Source: Methanobacteriota archaeon (GTDB taxonomy: Archaea > Thermoplasmatota > Thermoplasmata > UBA10834). Taken from it: DNA of 45,604 nucleotides. Of the stretch, positions 30,662 to 40,109 are shown in pieces. A program made the translations under genes and the position numbers. Below the pieces are notes generated by a model. It searched no databases, had not been told where the DNA came from, and saw only the letters and a list, made by a program, of their open reading frames with translations. How positions within the stretch are numbered: position 1 is the first letter of the stretch; every line of letters begins with the position of its first letter. The stretch is taken from NCBI GenBank assembly GCA_020725925.1, contig DYTN01000005.1, positions 58,370-103,973 of the forward strand, read 5' to 3'.

Positions 30662-32563
30662 ATGTCTGGCAGCACCAGGAAGAACGAACACAAGGTGGTC
30701 TTCAAGCCGGAGGGCAAGACGGTCTCGATCGGCCCTGACGGCTCGGTCCTAGAAGCATGTCAGATGGCCGGGATACAGATCGATGCCGTCTGCGGAGGAG
30801 AGGGGAAGTGCGGCAGGTGCAAGATCACGCCCCAGGGACGGTTCTCCGCGACGAAGAGCGCGCTCCTCACCGAGGACGAGGTCAAAGGCGGGGTAACGCT
30901 AGCCTGCCTCACGAGAGCAGAAGGAGACCTTGTGGTCGAGGTGCTCCCACGCTCGAGGCTCGGGAGGCATCAGATACTCACCAAGTCGGTGGAGGAGGTC
31001 CCAAGGCCGCTGTCGCCCTGGGTGTGGAAGCGCCTTCTCGATCTCCCACCGGCGACCATCGCAGACAACATCGCCGACCTCGAACGGCTCCTTCGAGTCC
31101 TCAAGGACAAGACGCTCTCCGTGCCTCTGGAGACCCTGAGGGAGCTTCCCGGGGCCATCAGGAAGGGGAACTGGAGGGTCACCGTCACTGGCTCAGAGCT
31201 CGGACAGGCGAGAGAGCTAGTGAGAGTCGAGCCAGGGGACTCGCACGGACGGCTGCTTGGAATCGCCGTCGACATCGGGACGACAACGATAGTCGTCGAG
31301 CTCGTCGACCTGCTCACAGGGGATGTCCTCGCGACCGCTTCTGACTACAACAGGCAGATATCCCGCGGGGAGGACGTCATCGCGAGGATGATGCACAGCG
31401 AGGAGAAGGGCGTCGAGGAGCTCACAAGCCTGGCCAGGGCGACAATCAACTCGTGCATCGAATCGCTCCTCGCGAAGGAGTCCATGAGGTCGGGCGTGTC
31501 ACTATCTGCGGACGACATCGTGGCTGCATCGGTCGCGGGGAACACCATAATGACGCACTTCTTCGTGGGCCTCTCGACGGGCCACGTCAGGCTCGAGCCG
31601 TACGTGCCCGTGGCCCATCACCTCCCGGAGCCCAGGGGAGGCGATGTCGGCATGCTGATGAACCCGGCCGGGAGAGTGCTCCTGTTCCCGTCGCGCGCGG
31701 GCTATGTGGGAGGGGACGTCGTCGCGGACGTGCTCGCCAGCGGGATGCACAGGTCGGGCAAGCTCTCGCTCCTGATCGACGTGGGGACGAACGGAGAGAT
31801 CGTCCTCGGAGGGAAGGATTGGATGGTCTCGTGCTCGTGCTCCGCCGGCCCGGCGTTCGAGGGAGCGGAGGTCTCGAGCGGCATGAGGGCGATGGACGGG
31901 GCGATCGACCGCATAAGGATCAACGACGACCTCTCGACATCTTATCATGTAATCGGGGAGAACGCTCCTATGGGCATCTGCGGTTCGGGGCTCATCGACC
32001 TCGTGTCCGAGATGTTCTCGCACGGGATCATCGACAGGAAGGCGCGGATCCAGGAGGTCGGGGGCGAAAAGACGAGGCCTTCCGACTCGGGGCACGAATT
32101 CGTGGTGGAGCGCAGGCAGAAGCTCGGGAAGAGCGCGAGCTCCGACCTCGTTGTTACCGACGCGGACCTGCAGAACCTGCTCCGGACGAAGGCCGCCATC
32201 TACGGTGCCTGTGCCGTCCTGCTCCGGAAGACCGGCGAGTCCCTGGACGACCTGTCCAGGATCAACATCGCAGGGGGCTTCGGATACCACCTGGATATCG
32301 AGAGGGCGATAACGATAGGCATGTTTCCGGATGTGCCCCGGGAGAAGTACGGGTTCATAGGCAACGGCGCGCTCGGGGGTGCTAGGCTGGCCTTGTTGTC
32401 CAGGAAGCGCCGGAAGGAGGCGCTCGAGATCTTCGAGAGGATGACCTACCTCGAGCTGAGCGTGGACAACGAGTTCTACAACGAATTCTCGTCGTCGCTG
32501 TTCATACCTCATACGAATCTGAGCCAGTTCCCGAGCGCTGGCAAGGGGAGGCCCTCGAACTGA
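30662..32563 (+). CDS. acsV: Corrinoid iron-sulfur protein reductive activator (ASKHA ATPase with 2Fe-2S domain)
   Basis: 633 residues. The N-terminal ferredoxin domain has Cys44-x5-Cys50-x2-Cys53 and Cys82, a plant-type 2Fe-2S site. A linker (about 95-190) follows, then an ASKHA-fold ATPase domain starting GIAVDIGTTTIVVELVD near residue 200 and ending in AGGFGYHLDI. This is the RACo/AcsV architecture: it uses ATP to reduce accidentally oxidised Co(II) in the corrinoid protein back to Co(I). Length matches the family (about 630-640). The ATG at 30662 is preferred to TTG 30641 by distance from the TATA element. The stop overlaps the CTG start of the next gene, so the two are coupled. Confidence 0.93.
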   Translation: MSGSTRKNEHKVVFKPEGKTVSIGPDGSVLEACQMAGIQIDAVCGGEGKCGRCKITPQGRFSATKSALLTEDEVKGGVTLACLTRAEGDLVVEVLPRSRLGRHQILTKSVEEVPRPLSPWVWKRLLDLPPATIADNIADLERLLRVLKDKTLSVPLETLRELPGAIRKGNWRVTVTGSELGQARELVRVEPGDSHGRLLGIAVDIGTTTIVVELVDLLTGDVLATASDYNRQISRGEDVIARMMHSEEKGVEELTSLARATINSCIESLLAKESMRSGVSLSADDIVAASVAGNTIMTHFFVGLSTGHVRLEPYVPVAHHLPEPRGGDVGMLMNPAGRVLLFPSRAGYVGGDVVADVLASGMHRSGKLSLLIDVGTNGEIVLGGKDWMVSCSCSAGPAFEGAEVSSGMRAMDGAIDRIRINDDLSTSYHVIGENAPMGICGSGLIDLVSEMFSHGIIDRKARIQEVGGEKTRPSDSGHEFVVERRQKLGKSASSDLVVTDADLQNLLRTKAAIYGACAVLLRKTGESLDDLSRINIAGGFGYHLDIERAITIGMFPDVPREKYGFIGNGALGGARLALLSRKRRKEALEIFERMTYLELSVDNEFYNEFSSSLFIPHTNLSQFPSAGKGRPSN

Positions 32564-33318
32564 GCTTCACCATCGCGGTTGCTGGGAAGGGAGGCGTTGG
32601 GAAGACGACCTTCGCGGCGCTCGTGGTGAGACACATCCATGAGACGGCCAAGGAGGTCGTGCTGGCAGTCGACGCCGACCCCAACGCGAACCTCGGCGCG
32701 AAGCTGGGGACCGAGCCTGGGAGGACCCTGGGGAGCATTCGGGAGGACATGCTCGCCCGCGGTGAGGAGGAACCGCCCACTGGGATGCCCAAGCAGGAGT
32801 ACCTGGACTACCAGATCAAGCTGGCCCTCAAGGAAGGCGACGGGTTCGACCTGCTCACGATGGGCAGGCAGGAGGGCCCTGGATGCTACTGCTATGTGAA
32901 CAACATGCTTAGGACGATCGTCGATTCCATCTCGGAGAAGTACGGCTTCGTCGTGATTGACAACGAGGCTGGCATGGAGCACCTCAGCAGGAGGACCACG
33001 AGAGCGTCAAACGTGCTCTTCGTGCTCTGCGATGAGACGAAGGGCTCTCAGTCGGCTGCCAGGCGCATCTCGCAGCTTTCGGACGAGATGAGGCTCGCGA
33101 TCGGACGCAAGGCGCTCGTGTTCAATAGGCTGGAGCCGGGTTCAAGCGGCCCTCCGATAGGCCACATGGACGGATTCCACGCAGTCTACGGCGTCCGCAG
33201 CTCAGGGGCCATCCTCGCGAGGGCCGAGGAGACGGAATCACTCCTGTCCATACCGAGAGGGGACCCCGCGTTCACCGACATCGCGAAGGCGGTCGAAGCG
33301 GAGAGAAGGGCCAGGTGA
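32560..33318 (+). CDS. CooC/AcsF-type nickel-insertion ATPase starting at CTG
   Basis: 252 residues of the CooC/MinD-like P-loop family. Read from CTG 32560 the protein begins xSFTIAVAGKGGVGKTT, the family N-terminus with its deviant Walker A. The nickel-binding Cys-x-Cys is Cys109-Cys111 (GPGCYCYVNN), and FVVIDNEAGMEHL is the switch region. CooC-type proteins load nickel into CODH or ACS using ATP. No in-frame ATG, GTG or TTG exists between the upstream stop (about 32383) and the P-loop, and GGGGAGG sits eight bases before the CTG, which overlaps the acsV stop as CTGA. Starting at a later GTG would delete the P-loop. The second CooC of this locus is at 40110-40913. It converges on acsC with a 2-base gap. 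Confidence 0.9.
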   Translation: MSFTIAVAGKGGVGKTTFAALVVRHIHETAKEVVLAVDADPNANLGAKLGTEPGRTLGSIREDMLARGEEEPPTGMPKQEYLDYQIKLALKEGDGFDLLTMGRQEGPGCYCYVNNMLRTIVDSISEKYGFVVIDNEAGMEHLSRRTTRASNVLFVLCDETKGSQSAARRISQLSDEMRLAIGRKALVFNRLEPGSSGPPIGHMDGFHAVYGVRSSGAILARAEETESLLSIPRGDPAFTDIAKAVEAERRAR

Positions 33319-33320
33319 GC

Positions 33321-34649
33321 TCAGCCGGCGACGGACTTGAGCATCTTCGGGAGGCCAGAGGACTCCCGCGGACCCACGACGATCTTCATGCCCGTGAGCT
33401 CGTTCAGCTTCCCGCTCATCCTGCTGACCATGCCCGGAATCACGATCTCGTTCCGTGTGCTCTTCTCCTTCACCTTCTCGGACTCGATCAGGGCTGCGAC
33501 CGACTCGGGCGTGAGCTTCCCCGCGGCGAACGAGGTCATGACGGATTGCCCATCCGTGTCCACCACGAGCAGCCAGACGGGTATCTTGCTTTTCTCGACG
33601 TCCGCCCGGACGGTGAAGTATGTCAGGGAGAAGTTCGTGGTGAAGAGCACGGGGGACTTCTCGTTCGGCTCACCGACCGTGTACATCCCCGGTTTGACCT
33701 GGATCGGCACCTGCGGGTCCGTGAATATGTTCTGTCTCAGGGTCATCAGCGGGTACGCGGACTCTGGGGGCATCTCCTTCATGAGCACGATCGACGAGTA
33801 CTTCATGACTCCCAGGGCCGCCTTCATCCTGTCCTCGACGGACTCGCCGAGAACGGACATGGTCGGGTACCCGAGCGGACGGAACTTCTTCTTGACAGCC
33901 GCCCTCCTGATGATCGTGAGGGTCTCGAGCATCTTGCCAGCGGACGAGTCGCCTGGGTCGAGGACGATGTCCACCACGCCTGCCTTCTTGGCCTTGTCCG
34001 CAAGCTGAGAGAGCTCGTCCAGACTGCCGGCGCCGCCAATCGCGAGCGGGAACGCGCACGCTTTCGCCACGTTCACCATGGCATCGAGGTTCTGGGGCGT
34101 CGCTCGCCATAGGAGGGGCTTCGAGGCGGTGCACATTGCGAGGGCCTCGGCCATCAGCTTCGGGTCCTCGGTCATGAGTATCACCGGGAAGGTCATCGCG
34201 GCCGCGTGCCTCACGCCCTCGAGAAAGTCCTGCGGGCTCCCCGAAGAGTGCCTCACTGCGACAGCGTCTATCCTGATCCTCTGGCCGACGCGCTCGAAGG
34301 CCGCTGCCTTCGCGGCCTCCATCTTGGCCTTCATCCTGTCCAGGCCCTCGGAGTCGTCGGCGATCACGCCCAGCACGGTGGGGTGGTAGAAGGTCTTGTC
34401 GTGCCTGAAGAGCTGGGTCTCGTCCCCGATCTTGAGGGGCTCCCCGCCCAGGCCGAACGACACCAGCCTTATCGGGGGAGCGCCGCTCTCCTCAAGGATG
34501 GTCTTCGACTCAGGGCTCACGTACGGGCACGCCTCGAGGGCGACCTTCTGGTTCGCGAGCTGCATTGCGAATGCCAGGCACGTGGGGAACTTGCACTCCC
34601 CGCAGTTCTTCTTCGGCAGGAGCTTGTAGATCTCCATCGCGGTCGGCAT
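33321..34649 (-). CDS. acsC: Corrinoid iron-sulfur protein, large subunit
   Basis: 442 residues. The N-terminus carries the 4Fe-4S motif KKNCGECKFPTC...ACPY (Cys16, 19, 24, 41), followed by a TIM-barrel domain and a C-terminal corrinoid-binding domain. Together with AcsD it accepts the methyl group from AcsE on cobalt and donates it to the A cluster of acetyl-CoA synthase. Family length is about 440-450. The ATG at 34649 follows GGGGGGCG; a GTG at 34655 that overlaps the acsD stop as GTGA is possible too. It is the third gene of the operon cooS-acsB fusion, acsD, acsC. Confidence 0.94.
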   Translation of the reverse strand: MPTAMEIYKLLPKKNCGECKFPTCLAFAMQLANQKVALEACPYVSPESKTILEESGAPPIRLVSFGLGGEPLKIGDETQLFRHDKTFYHPTVLGVIADDSEGLDRMKAKMEAAKAAAFERVGQRIRIDAVAVRHSSGSPQDFLEGVRHAAAMTFPVILMTEDPKLMAEALAMCTASKPLLWRATPQNLDAMVNVAKACAFPLAIGGAGSLDELSQLADKAKKAGVVDIVLDPGDSSAGKMLETLTIIRRAAVKKKFRPLGYPTMSVLGESVEDRMKAALGVMKYSSIVLMKEMPPESAYPLMTLRQNIFTDPQVPIQVKPGMYTVGEPNEKSPVLFTTNFSLTYFTVRADVEKSKIPVWLLVVDTDGQSVMTSFAAGKLTPESVAALIESEKVKEKSTRNEIVIPGMVSRMSGKLNELTGMKIVVGPRESSGLPKMLKSVAG

Positions 34650-34651
34650 GC

Positions 34652-35605
34652 TCACGCGCCCCCCGCAAGGTCTTTGACGGCCTGCTTGAACAGCGCTACG
34701 GAAGCCGGGTTCCTCATTATCACGAGGTCCGCACCTGCCACCACAGCCGAGTACGCGGTTATGGCCTCCCAGTTGGTCCCCCGCTGGAGGACGTTCCCCT
34801 TCCTCGGGTCATCCTCCACGGCATCGGGAACGCCCCAGGCGCACGACGCGTCGCAGATTATGGGCATCTGGAGCACGGGGTCGCCCGACAGAGCCCCCTG
34901 CCGCAGCCTCTCCATGACGGAGTACGAGTACTCCAGGCCCATCCCCAGGGCCGCCATGAGCGGGTCCATGATGATGTTCTCCGGCTTGACGCCGAAGTCC
35001 AGCAGGAGGATGTTCATCTGCTTGGCCAGGTTGATGTCCAGGTTGGAGAACGCGACGATCCCATGCCCGGTGGCCATCGAGGCCGCCGCGAGCGACTTGA
35101 ACGCCTTCTCCTCCGCGAGCCCCAGGAACAGCCGCTCGCCCCTGCCCGCGTTCGAGATGGCCTCCATCAGCTTCGCGTCCTTCTCCTCGAACCCGCAGCC
35201 GTAGACGAACATGGGCAGGGTGGTGGCCTTCAGGACATCCCTGAACAGCGCCTCGCACTGCTCCACCGGGCGGTTCTCCTCCTCGGGGTTCGCGGACTGC
35301 AGCCTGAGGAGCAGCGCATCCGAGCCCCACTCCTTCTCGCACTTCTTCGCCCACTCCACAGGGTCCTTAACGATCGGCCCCATGGAGGCCTGGAGGACCT
35401 CCGGGACGACCCTTGGCGTGTCCACGACGTCCATGACCACCAGGGGCGTGTGCGGCACCTCGCTCTCGAATCGGTGCATGGGCAGGCCGCCCGACCCGCC
35501 AACCACGAGGCTCGAGCGCCTAGTCCCGCCCTGTTCCCTGGTGGCTCCTATCACTGCCTCTCTGATCTTCCCCGCGAATCGCTCCTTTGGCACATCGAAT
35601 GCCAT
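34652..35605 (-). CDS. acsD: Corrinoid iron-sulfur protein, small subunit
   Basis: 317 residues with a TIM-barrel fold, matching AcsD (about 310-320). Segments such as PHTPLVVMDVVDTPR, the YGCGFEEKDAKLMEA stretch and IICDASCAWGVPD are family-like. It pairs with AcsC and helps hold the corrinoid between the methyltransferase and ACS. The ATG at 35605 was chosen over the TTG at 35620, because GGGGGAAC lies seven bases before the ATG. The gap to the upstream CODH/ACS fusion gene is 22 bases and the overlap with acsC is minimal, so the three are surely one transcript. Confidence 0.94.
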   Translation of the reverse strand: MAFDVPKERFAGKIREAVIGATREQGGTRRSSLVVGGSGGLPMHRFESEVPHTPLVVMDVVDTPRVVPEVLQASMGPIVKDPVEWAKKCEKEWGSDALLLRLQSANPEEENRPVEQCEALFRDVLKATTLPMFVYGCGFEEKDAKLMEAISNAGRGERLFLGLAEEKAFKSLAAASMATGHGIVAFSNLDINLAKQMNILLLDFGVKPENIIMDPLMAALGMGLEYSYSVMERLRQGALSGDPVLQMPIICDASCAWGVPDAVEDDPRKGNVLQRGTNWEAITAYSAVVAGADLVIMRNPASVALFKQAVKDLAGGA

Positions 35606-35627
35606 GCTCTGTTCCCCCAACTGCGTG

Positions 35628-38600
35628 CTACTTGATCATCGGCTCCATCGTGAGAGCCGGGTGCTGCACCTGCGCCAGCCAATTGACGAGCTCGTCGGGA
35701 GTCTTGGCGACAGTCTCATCCGCGATCTTCTTGACGAAGTCGGGAGCGCCCACCTCCTCCGCGCGCTTCTGCAGCTCGTCCTTCATGGCCTCCTTCAGGT
35801 CCTTAGGCATCCACACTATCCTAAGGAACCCTCCGTCAGCGCTGATGAACTTCTTGCTCGTGAGATACTTCCTCCCGACACCTATGAACCCGGGCGTCTG
35901 GATGCCCCCGCCCACGGAGCCCGCCAGGGTCGAGAAGGTCATCCCCAGGGGCGTCATGCCAGGGAACTCCCTGTTGACCACGACGACTCCCTGCAGGTCG
36001 GGCGATATGCCGACGATGCACTCGAAGCATCCGCACGAGGTCATCGGGTCCTCGACCATAGTGTACGCACTGAACCGCTGGAGCTTCCCGTGGGTCTTCT
36101 CCTGGACCGCCTCGTCCACGCCCGTCCACTGGCCCTTGACCTCGTCGATGGTCTGCTTCTTGGGCACAGGGGCGTTCGGGCCCGTCGGCGCTATCTGGTG
36201 CGAAGCCTTCGCGTCCAGCCAGTTGATGGCCCCGCACAGCCCGAGCCGCTCCGGGGTCACGATGCACACATGCCCGGGCGCGAAGCTCTGGCAGAGCGTG
36301 CACGTGTAGAAGGTGTCGACGTTCTCGTCGATGAGGGTGGCGATCCTCGCGTCCCTCTCGCCGTAGGCCTCCTTGACCTCGTCCAGGTGCTTCCTCAGCT
36401 CCGCCTCTTCAGTCATGATCTTGACCTCGACCTTGGAGACGATCGCGCCGAACTCCTGCTTCAGCTTCGTCACCAGGATGTCTCCGAAGTGCTTGAGCCT
36501 CAGGCCGTTCTTCACCGACGTCTTGCTGAGCCTCACCCAGAGGAGGTTCCTCTGGCCCGTGTGCCAGGCCCCCTCGGCGAAGTTGATGAACTGGTGGAAC
36601 CTGCGCTCGAGCACGGGCTCGAAATCCTTCTGCATGTTCTTGCCGTACACATTCACGAGGATCCCGAGGTGCGTCGACCCGCCCTCGGACATCTGGTCAA
36701 CGTCTTTGCCTATGAGCGTGACCTTCCCGTCCGCGACCTCCTCCGGCCCGCGCATCCTGAGCAGCTCGTACGCCAGGGTCTTTGATGGCCCTCCAGCCTC
36801 TATGAACATGTCCGGCCTGCGGATGGTTTCGCCCTCGAACGCGGGACCGTAGGGCACGGGCAGGGCCATCGCCCCCAGCTTGATCCTGCAGCCCCTGACC
36901 TCAATAGCGGTGCCGATCATCTCGTCCATGTTCTTCTGGACGACATACTTGTCCGGAATCGGCTCCACGTCCTGGTCCGTGATAGTTGGGGAGCCGTTGA
37001 ACATGACCGCGAACTCGGCGGCGACCTTTATGTGGTCCAGGGGCCCGAGCTGGAGCACGAAGACCTTGGGCCTCTTCGACAGGTAGGTATACAGCCCCTC
37101 ACGGTCGCCCCTCTGGATGCCTCCGAAGGAGAGCGCTGCCCTGATGGCGAAGTTGAGCCCATGTATGGCCTGCGTGAACTCCCCGACAGGATAGAGCATC
37201 CTGTCCAGGCCCATTGTGATCTTCTCGTCCTTGAGCTGCTTGATGATGTCGTATGTCGCTATAATCAGCATTCCCTTGTTCTGGCAATCCCTGATCATGG
37301 CCGAGAGCTTCTTCGGGTCGCTCGCCCGGCCGACGAACACGGCGCACCCGGGTATGGTGTCGTCCACAAACGCGATGCCCAGCTGCCTCAGTATCCTGTC
37401 GGGGACGAACCCGCAGTAGAGGGTGCCGTCATATGGCGTCGGGGTCTCGATGTACTTCAGCGCCTCGACGATCTCCGCGGCGATCATCGTGGCCTCGCCG
37501 GACGCGACGGCAGCCTCGAACGATATCTCCTCCCGGATCCTGCTCCTCGCCTCCCCCAGCAGCCTCGGCAGGTCCCCCAGCCTCGTGCAGTCTCGGCCGA
37601 GCCAGGCGAACAGGCTCGGGAGCTGGTAGCCCGTCTCCGGGAACTCGATCTTCTGGTCAGGGCCATACCTCCTCAGCGCCCTGCTGAGGAGCACGTCCGC
37701 ATAGCCCGTGGCGATGATCGACCCCTCGACGGCCATCTTGAACAGCTGGTCCTTGGTCACCTTCTCCTTGGCAGGCACGTGATGGGACGCCCGCTCGACC
37801 TCCGGGTCCGTGATGTCGAGCTTCCAGCGCCTGTACTCGATTGCCGAGTAGAGCCGCTTGGCGGCCTCGTGCGCATCCGTCTCGAATATGAAGTATCCGC
37901 CGTAGACGTCCCTGGCGGTGTTCTCCAAGACATCAGTCACGAGCGTGCTGCCGTACAAGTAGTTCATCGTGCCGACATGAACGGGAAAGCCCATCACGAC
38001 GGCCCATGTGCCTATGGACACCGCCTTCTCATGCATCGCCTCGGGAGCTATGGCGACGAACGGTATCTGATGGATGTCCACGCCCATCCTGTTCGCGACC
38101 TCCGTGGCGAGGTTCGAATACCTCGGGTTGTCCACGCACGACCCTATGTGCCACACGCACGGCAGGCCGTCCAGGCCCGCGGCCTCGGAGAGGTCCGCAA
38201 GGAACGATTGCAGGCCCTCGCCCGCGATCTCCTTGGCCTTCGCGGGGTCCATGAACCCCGCCTTGGCCAGCTCGATGGCGTTGCAGCCCGTGGTGAGGAG
38301 GAGCACGTCCCTCTTGGCGAGCTCCCGCGCGATCGTTATCACATCGGAGTCGTCCTTCGCCTTCGTGCTCTTGCACCCTGCGAAGAGCGCCAGGCCGCGT
38401 ATCCTCCCGTTTGTGATGTTGTCCACGAGGAACTGGACAGGGTCCGTGGGGTTCTTCTTCGAGAACAACGCCTTGATCTGCTCCAGGCTGAACCCGGCCA
38501 CGACCTTCGCGGGCTTGACAGTCGGAAGCCGCTTGACCTTTCCCCTCCGCTTGTACGCCTCGACGGCCAGGTTGAGGACCTCCTTGGCGGAGGCCTTGGC

Positions 38601-39767
38601 GCGCTCGGGCGCGAACTCGATGTGCGTGTCCCCGACGAGCCTCGCGACCTCCTCTGTGCTAATCAGCTTCGTGTGCGTGCACCTGCTGAGGACGGACAGC
38701 GCCGGCATGAAGCACTGGTAATCCACGACCATCGCGTCCAGGATGCCGCTCATCATCACGAGCTCCTGGGACATGACGTTCGATGCGATCGGGATGCCCT
38801 TGCGCATGAGTATCTCGTTGCCCGTGCAGCAGATGCCCACGATGTTGAAGCCCTCAGCGCCCGCCTTCTTGGCGACATCCTTCATCTCCCGCGCGACCTC
38901 GACCATGATGTCACTCAGGAGGGGGTTGTGGCCGTGGACGGCTATGTTGACCTGGCGCTCGTCCAGGACGCCCATGTTGGCCTGGCTGAGCACGAGCTTC
39001 GGGGTTCCGAACAGCACGTCGCTCAGGTCCGACGATATCTGCGCCCCCGTGTAGTCGGACAGGGCGCTCTTGATGCCGCCGAAGAGGATCGGTATGGGGT
39101 CCGCGTCGACGCCCATCGCAGTCCTGTGCATTACGTCGGATATCGCGGTCTCTATGTTGGACGGGAGGACCGCATGCGTGTCCCAGAGGTGCATCCTGCC
39201 CTTGGTCACGGAGGTCTTGAGGAACGTGAGCGGGTCGTGGGTCCATCTTGAGTAGTCCTCGAGGGCGGCCGTCGAAACGGCCTCTGCAAGGGCCATGCCG
39301 TTCTTGCCAGATGCCTGGATCCCGATCTTCTTGGCCACCGCCTCGAGCTTCGCCTTGTCCGTGACGACATAGTCCTTCGTCTCGCCCTTGGCGACCGAGT
39401 ATAGCACGTGCGCGATCTCCTTTCCGTGGCCGGAGTGGGAGGCAGTGCCAGCGGCGATCATGCGGTCGATGTGCCGCGAGACCAGAGTGTAGTCACGAGC
39501 GCCGCAGATGCCTGCAGTCGGCTCCTTGCCCATCGGGTTGATCCTGCACGGGCCCTGGAGACAGATCCTGCAGCAGAGGCCGAGTTGGCCGAACCTGCAC
39601 TGGGCTCCCTGGTTCGCCAGCCGCTCGGGGACGGTGCTAACACCGAGCTCGTGCAGCTCTGTGAACATGGTGGCGCAGCTGTCGTCCCAGCACGTACAGC
39701 TCCACTTCGACTTGCCCTCGGGCTTCTCGGACCCCTTCACGGGTTTCTCGTTTATGCCAGAAGCCAA
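35628..39767 (-). CDS. acsA-acsB: Fused CO dehydrogenase (CooS/AcsA) - acetyl-CoA synthase (AcsB)
   Basis: A single 1379-residue frame. Residues 1-650 are a bacterial-type Ni-CODH: Cys57/Cys65 (D cluster), Cys66, 69, 74, 88 (B cluster) and the C-cluster set His280, Cys313 or 314, Cys352, Cys465, Cys495, Cys544, plus Lys581. Residues about 675-1379 are a full AcsB, aligning with Moorella AcsB from its N-terminal helix domain (ATGYADVLLSRAL...YGPD) to the C-terminal HPALTM. The A-cluster ligands are Cys1156, 1159, 1168, 1178 and Cys1245-Gly-Cys1247. CODH reduces CO2 to CO; ACS joins CO, methyl and CoA into acetyl-CoA. In bacteria these are two genes. The start is TTG 39767 behind GGGGTG. A Cys-rich extra motif (Cys24, 26, 31) precedes the D cluster. 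Single-chain design fixes the ratio at 1:1. Confidence 0.95.
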   Translation of the reverse strand: MASGINEKPVKGSEKPEGKSKWSCTCWDDSCATMFTELHELGVSTVPERLANQGAQCRFGQLGLCCRICLQGPCRINPMGKEPTAGICGARDYTLVSRHIDRMIAAGTASHSGHGKEIAHVLYSVAKGETKDYVVTDKAKLEAVAKKIGIQASGKNGMALAEAVSTAALEDYSRWTHDPLTFLKTSVTKGRMHLWDTHAVLPSNIETAISDVMHRTAMGVDADPIPILFGGIKSALSDYTGAQISSDLSDVLFGTPKLVLSQANMGVLDERQVNIAVHGHNPLLSDIMVEVAREMKDVAKKAGAEGFNIVGICCTGNEILMRKGIPIASNVMSQELVMMSGILDAMVVDYQCFMPALSVLSRCTHTKLISTEEVARLVGDTHIEFAPERAKASAKEVLNLAVEAYKRRGKVKRLPTVKPAKVVAGFSLEQIKALFSKKNPTDPVQFLVDNITNGRIRGLALFAGCKSTKAKDDSDVITIARELAKRDVLLLTTGCNAIELAKAGFMDPAKAKEIAGEGLQSFLADLSEAAGLDGLPCVWHIGSCVDNPRYSNLATEVANRMGVDIHQIPFVAIAPEAMHEKAVSIGTWAVVMGFPVHVGTMNYLYGSTLVTDVLENTARDVYGGYFIFETDAHEAAKRLYSAIEYRRWKLDITDPEVERASHHVPAKEKVTKDQLFKMAVEGSIIATGYADVLLSRALRRYGPDQKIEFPETGYQLPSLFAWLGRDCTRLGDLPRLLGEARSRIREEISFEAAVASGEATMIAAEIVEALKYIETPTPYDGTLYCGFVPDRILRQLGIAFVDDTIPGCAVFVGRASDPKKLSAMIRDCQNKGMLIIATYDIIKQLKDEKITMGLDRMLYPVGEFTQAIHGLNFAIRAALSFGGIQRGDREGLYTYLSKRPKVFVLQLGPLDHIKVAAEFAVMFNGSPTITDQDVEPIPDKYVVQKNMDEMIGTAIEVRGCRIKLGAMALPVPYGPAFEGETIRRPDMFIEAGGPSKTLAYELLRMRGPEEVADGKVTLIGKDVDQMSEGGSTHLGILVNVYGKNMQKDFEPVLERRFHQFINFAEGAWHTGQRNLLWVRLSKTSVKNGLRLKHFGDILVTKLKQEFGAIVSKVEVKIMTEEAELRKHLDEVKEAYGERDARIATLIDENVDTFYTCTLCQSFAPGHVCIVTPERLGLCGAINWLDAKASHQIAPTGPNAPVPKKQTIDEVKGQWTGVDEAVQEKTHGKLQRFSAYTMVEDPMTSCGCFECIVGISPDLQGVVVVNREFPGMTPLGMTFSTLAGSVGGGIQTPGFIGVGRKYLTSKKFISADGGFLRIVWMPKDLKEAMKDELQKRAEEVGAPDFVKKIADETVAKTPDELVNWLAQVQHPALTMEPMIK

Positions 39768-40109
39768 TGAGACAGCACCCCTATCCTGCCCAGGCGACAG
39801 TCGCTATGATACATGGTCGAAAGCCGTTCGAAGACCTCAGGGAGGACGGCACGACTGCGCTGAGCAAGTGACGAGTCGAGAGTGAGATTGACGCTGACAT
39901 GCGCGGTCCATGGCCGTGGCCCACAATTCCCTCTGAATCAGCCGTATTAGTTTGCCCCCAAATGCGGATATCTGGCCCAGTATCAATGGCCGCCCTGGCG
40001 CTCGGCATTCGACGAATACATATGATGCTACTAAAACATTGTTGTTGACCCATATTCGGCCGGTGTCGATTTGAGGGCCCGCTGTTCACATGGGCCAGCT
40101 ATCGTTTTC
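39768..40109. other. 342-base gap between cooC and the CODH/ACS fusion gene
   Basis: No supported gene; an open frame on the minus strand (39781-40089) has no family features. The AT-rich patch at 40014-40047 and the small symmetric element ATTCG-A-CGAAT (40007-40017) are the only visible signals. A weak TATA-like TGTATCATAG (about 39812-39821, minus strand) is the nearest promoter candidate for the fusion gene. If the AT-rich patch is the promoter instead, the message would have a leader of about 240 bases. Confidence 0.35.

Noticed and set aside
37032..39251. Long open frame (739 codons) on the plus strand opposite the CODH half of the fusion
   Set aside because: Antisense shadow of a high-GC gene. 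Its product is rich in Arg, His, Asp and Leu without domains, while the opposite strand has a fully conserved enzyme.
39781..40089. 102-codon open frame on the minus strand before the CODH/ACS fusion
   Set aside because: No domain, no Shine-Dalgarno sequence or TATA at the right distance, and codon use unlike the neighbours. Treated as non-coding.
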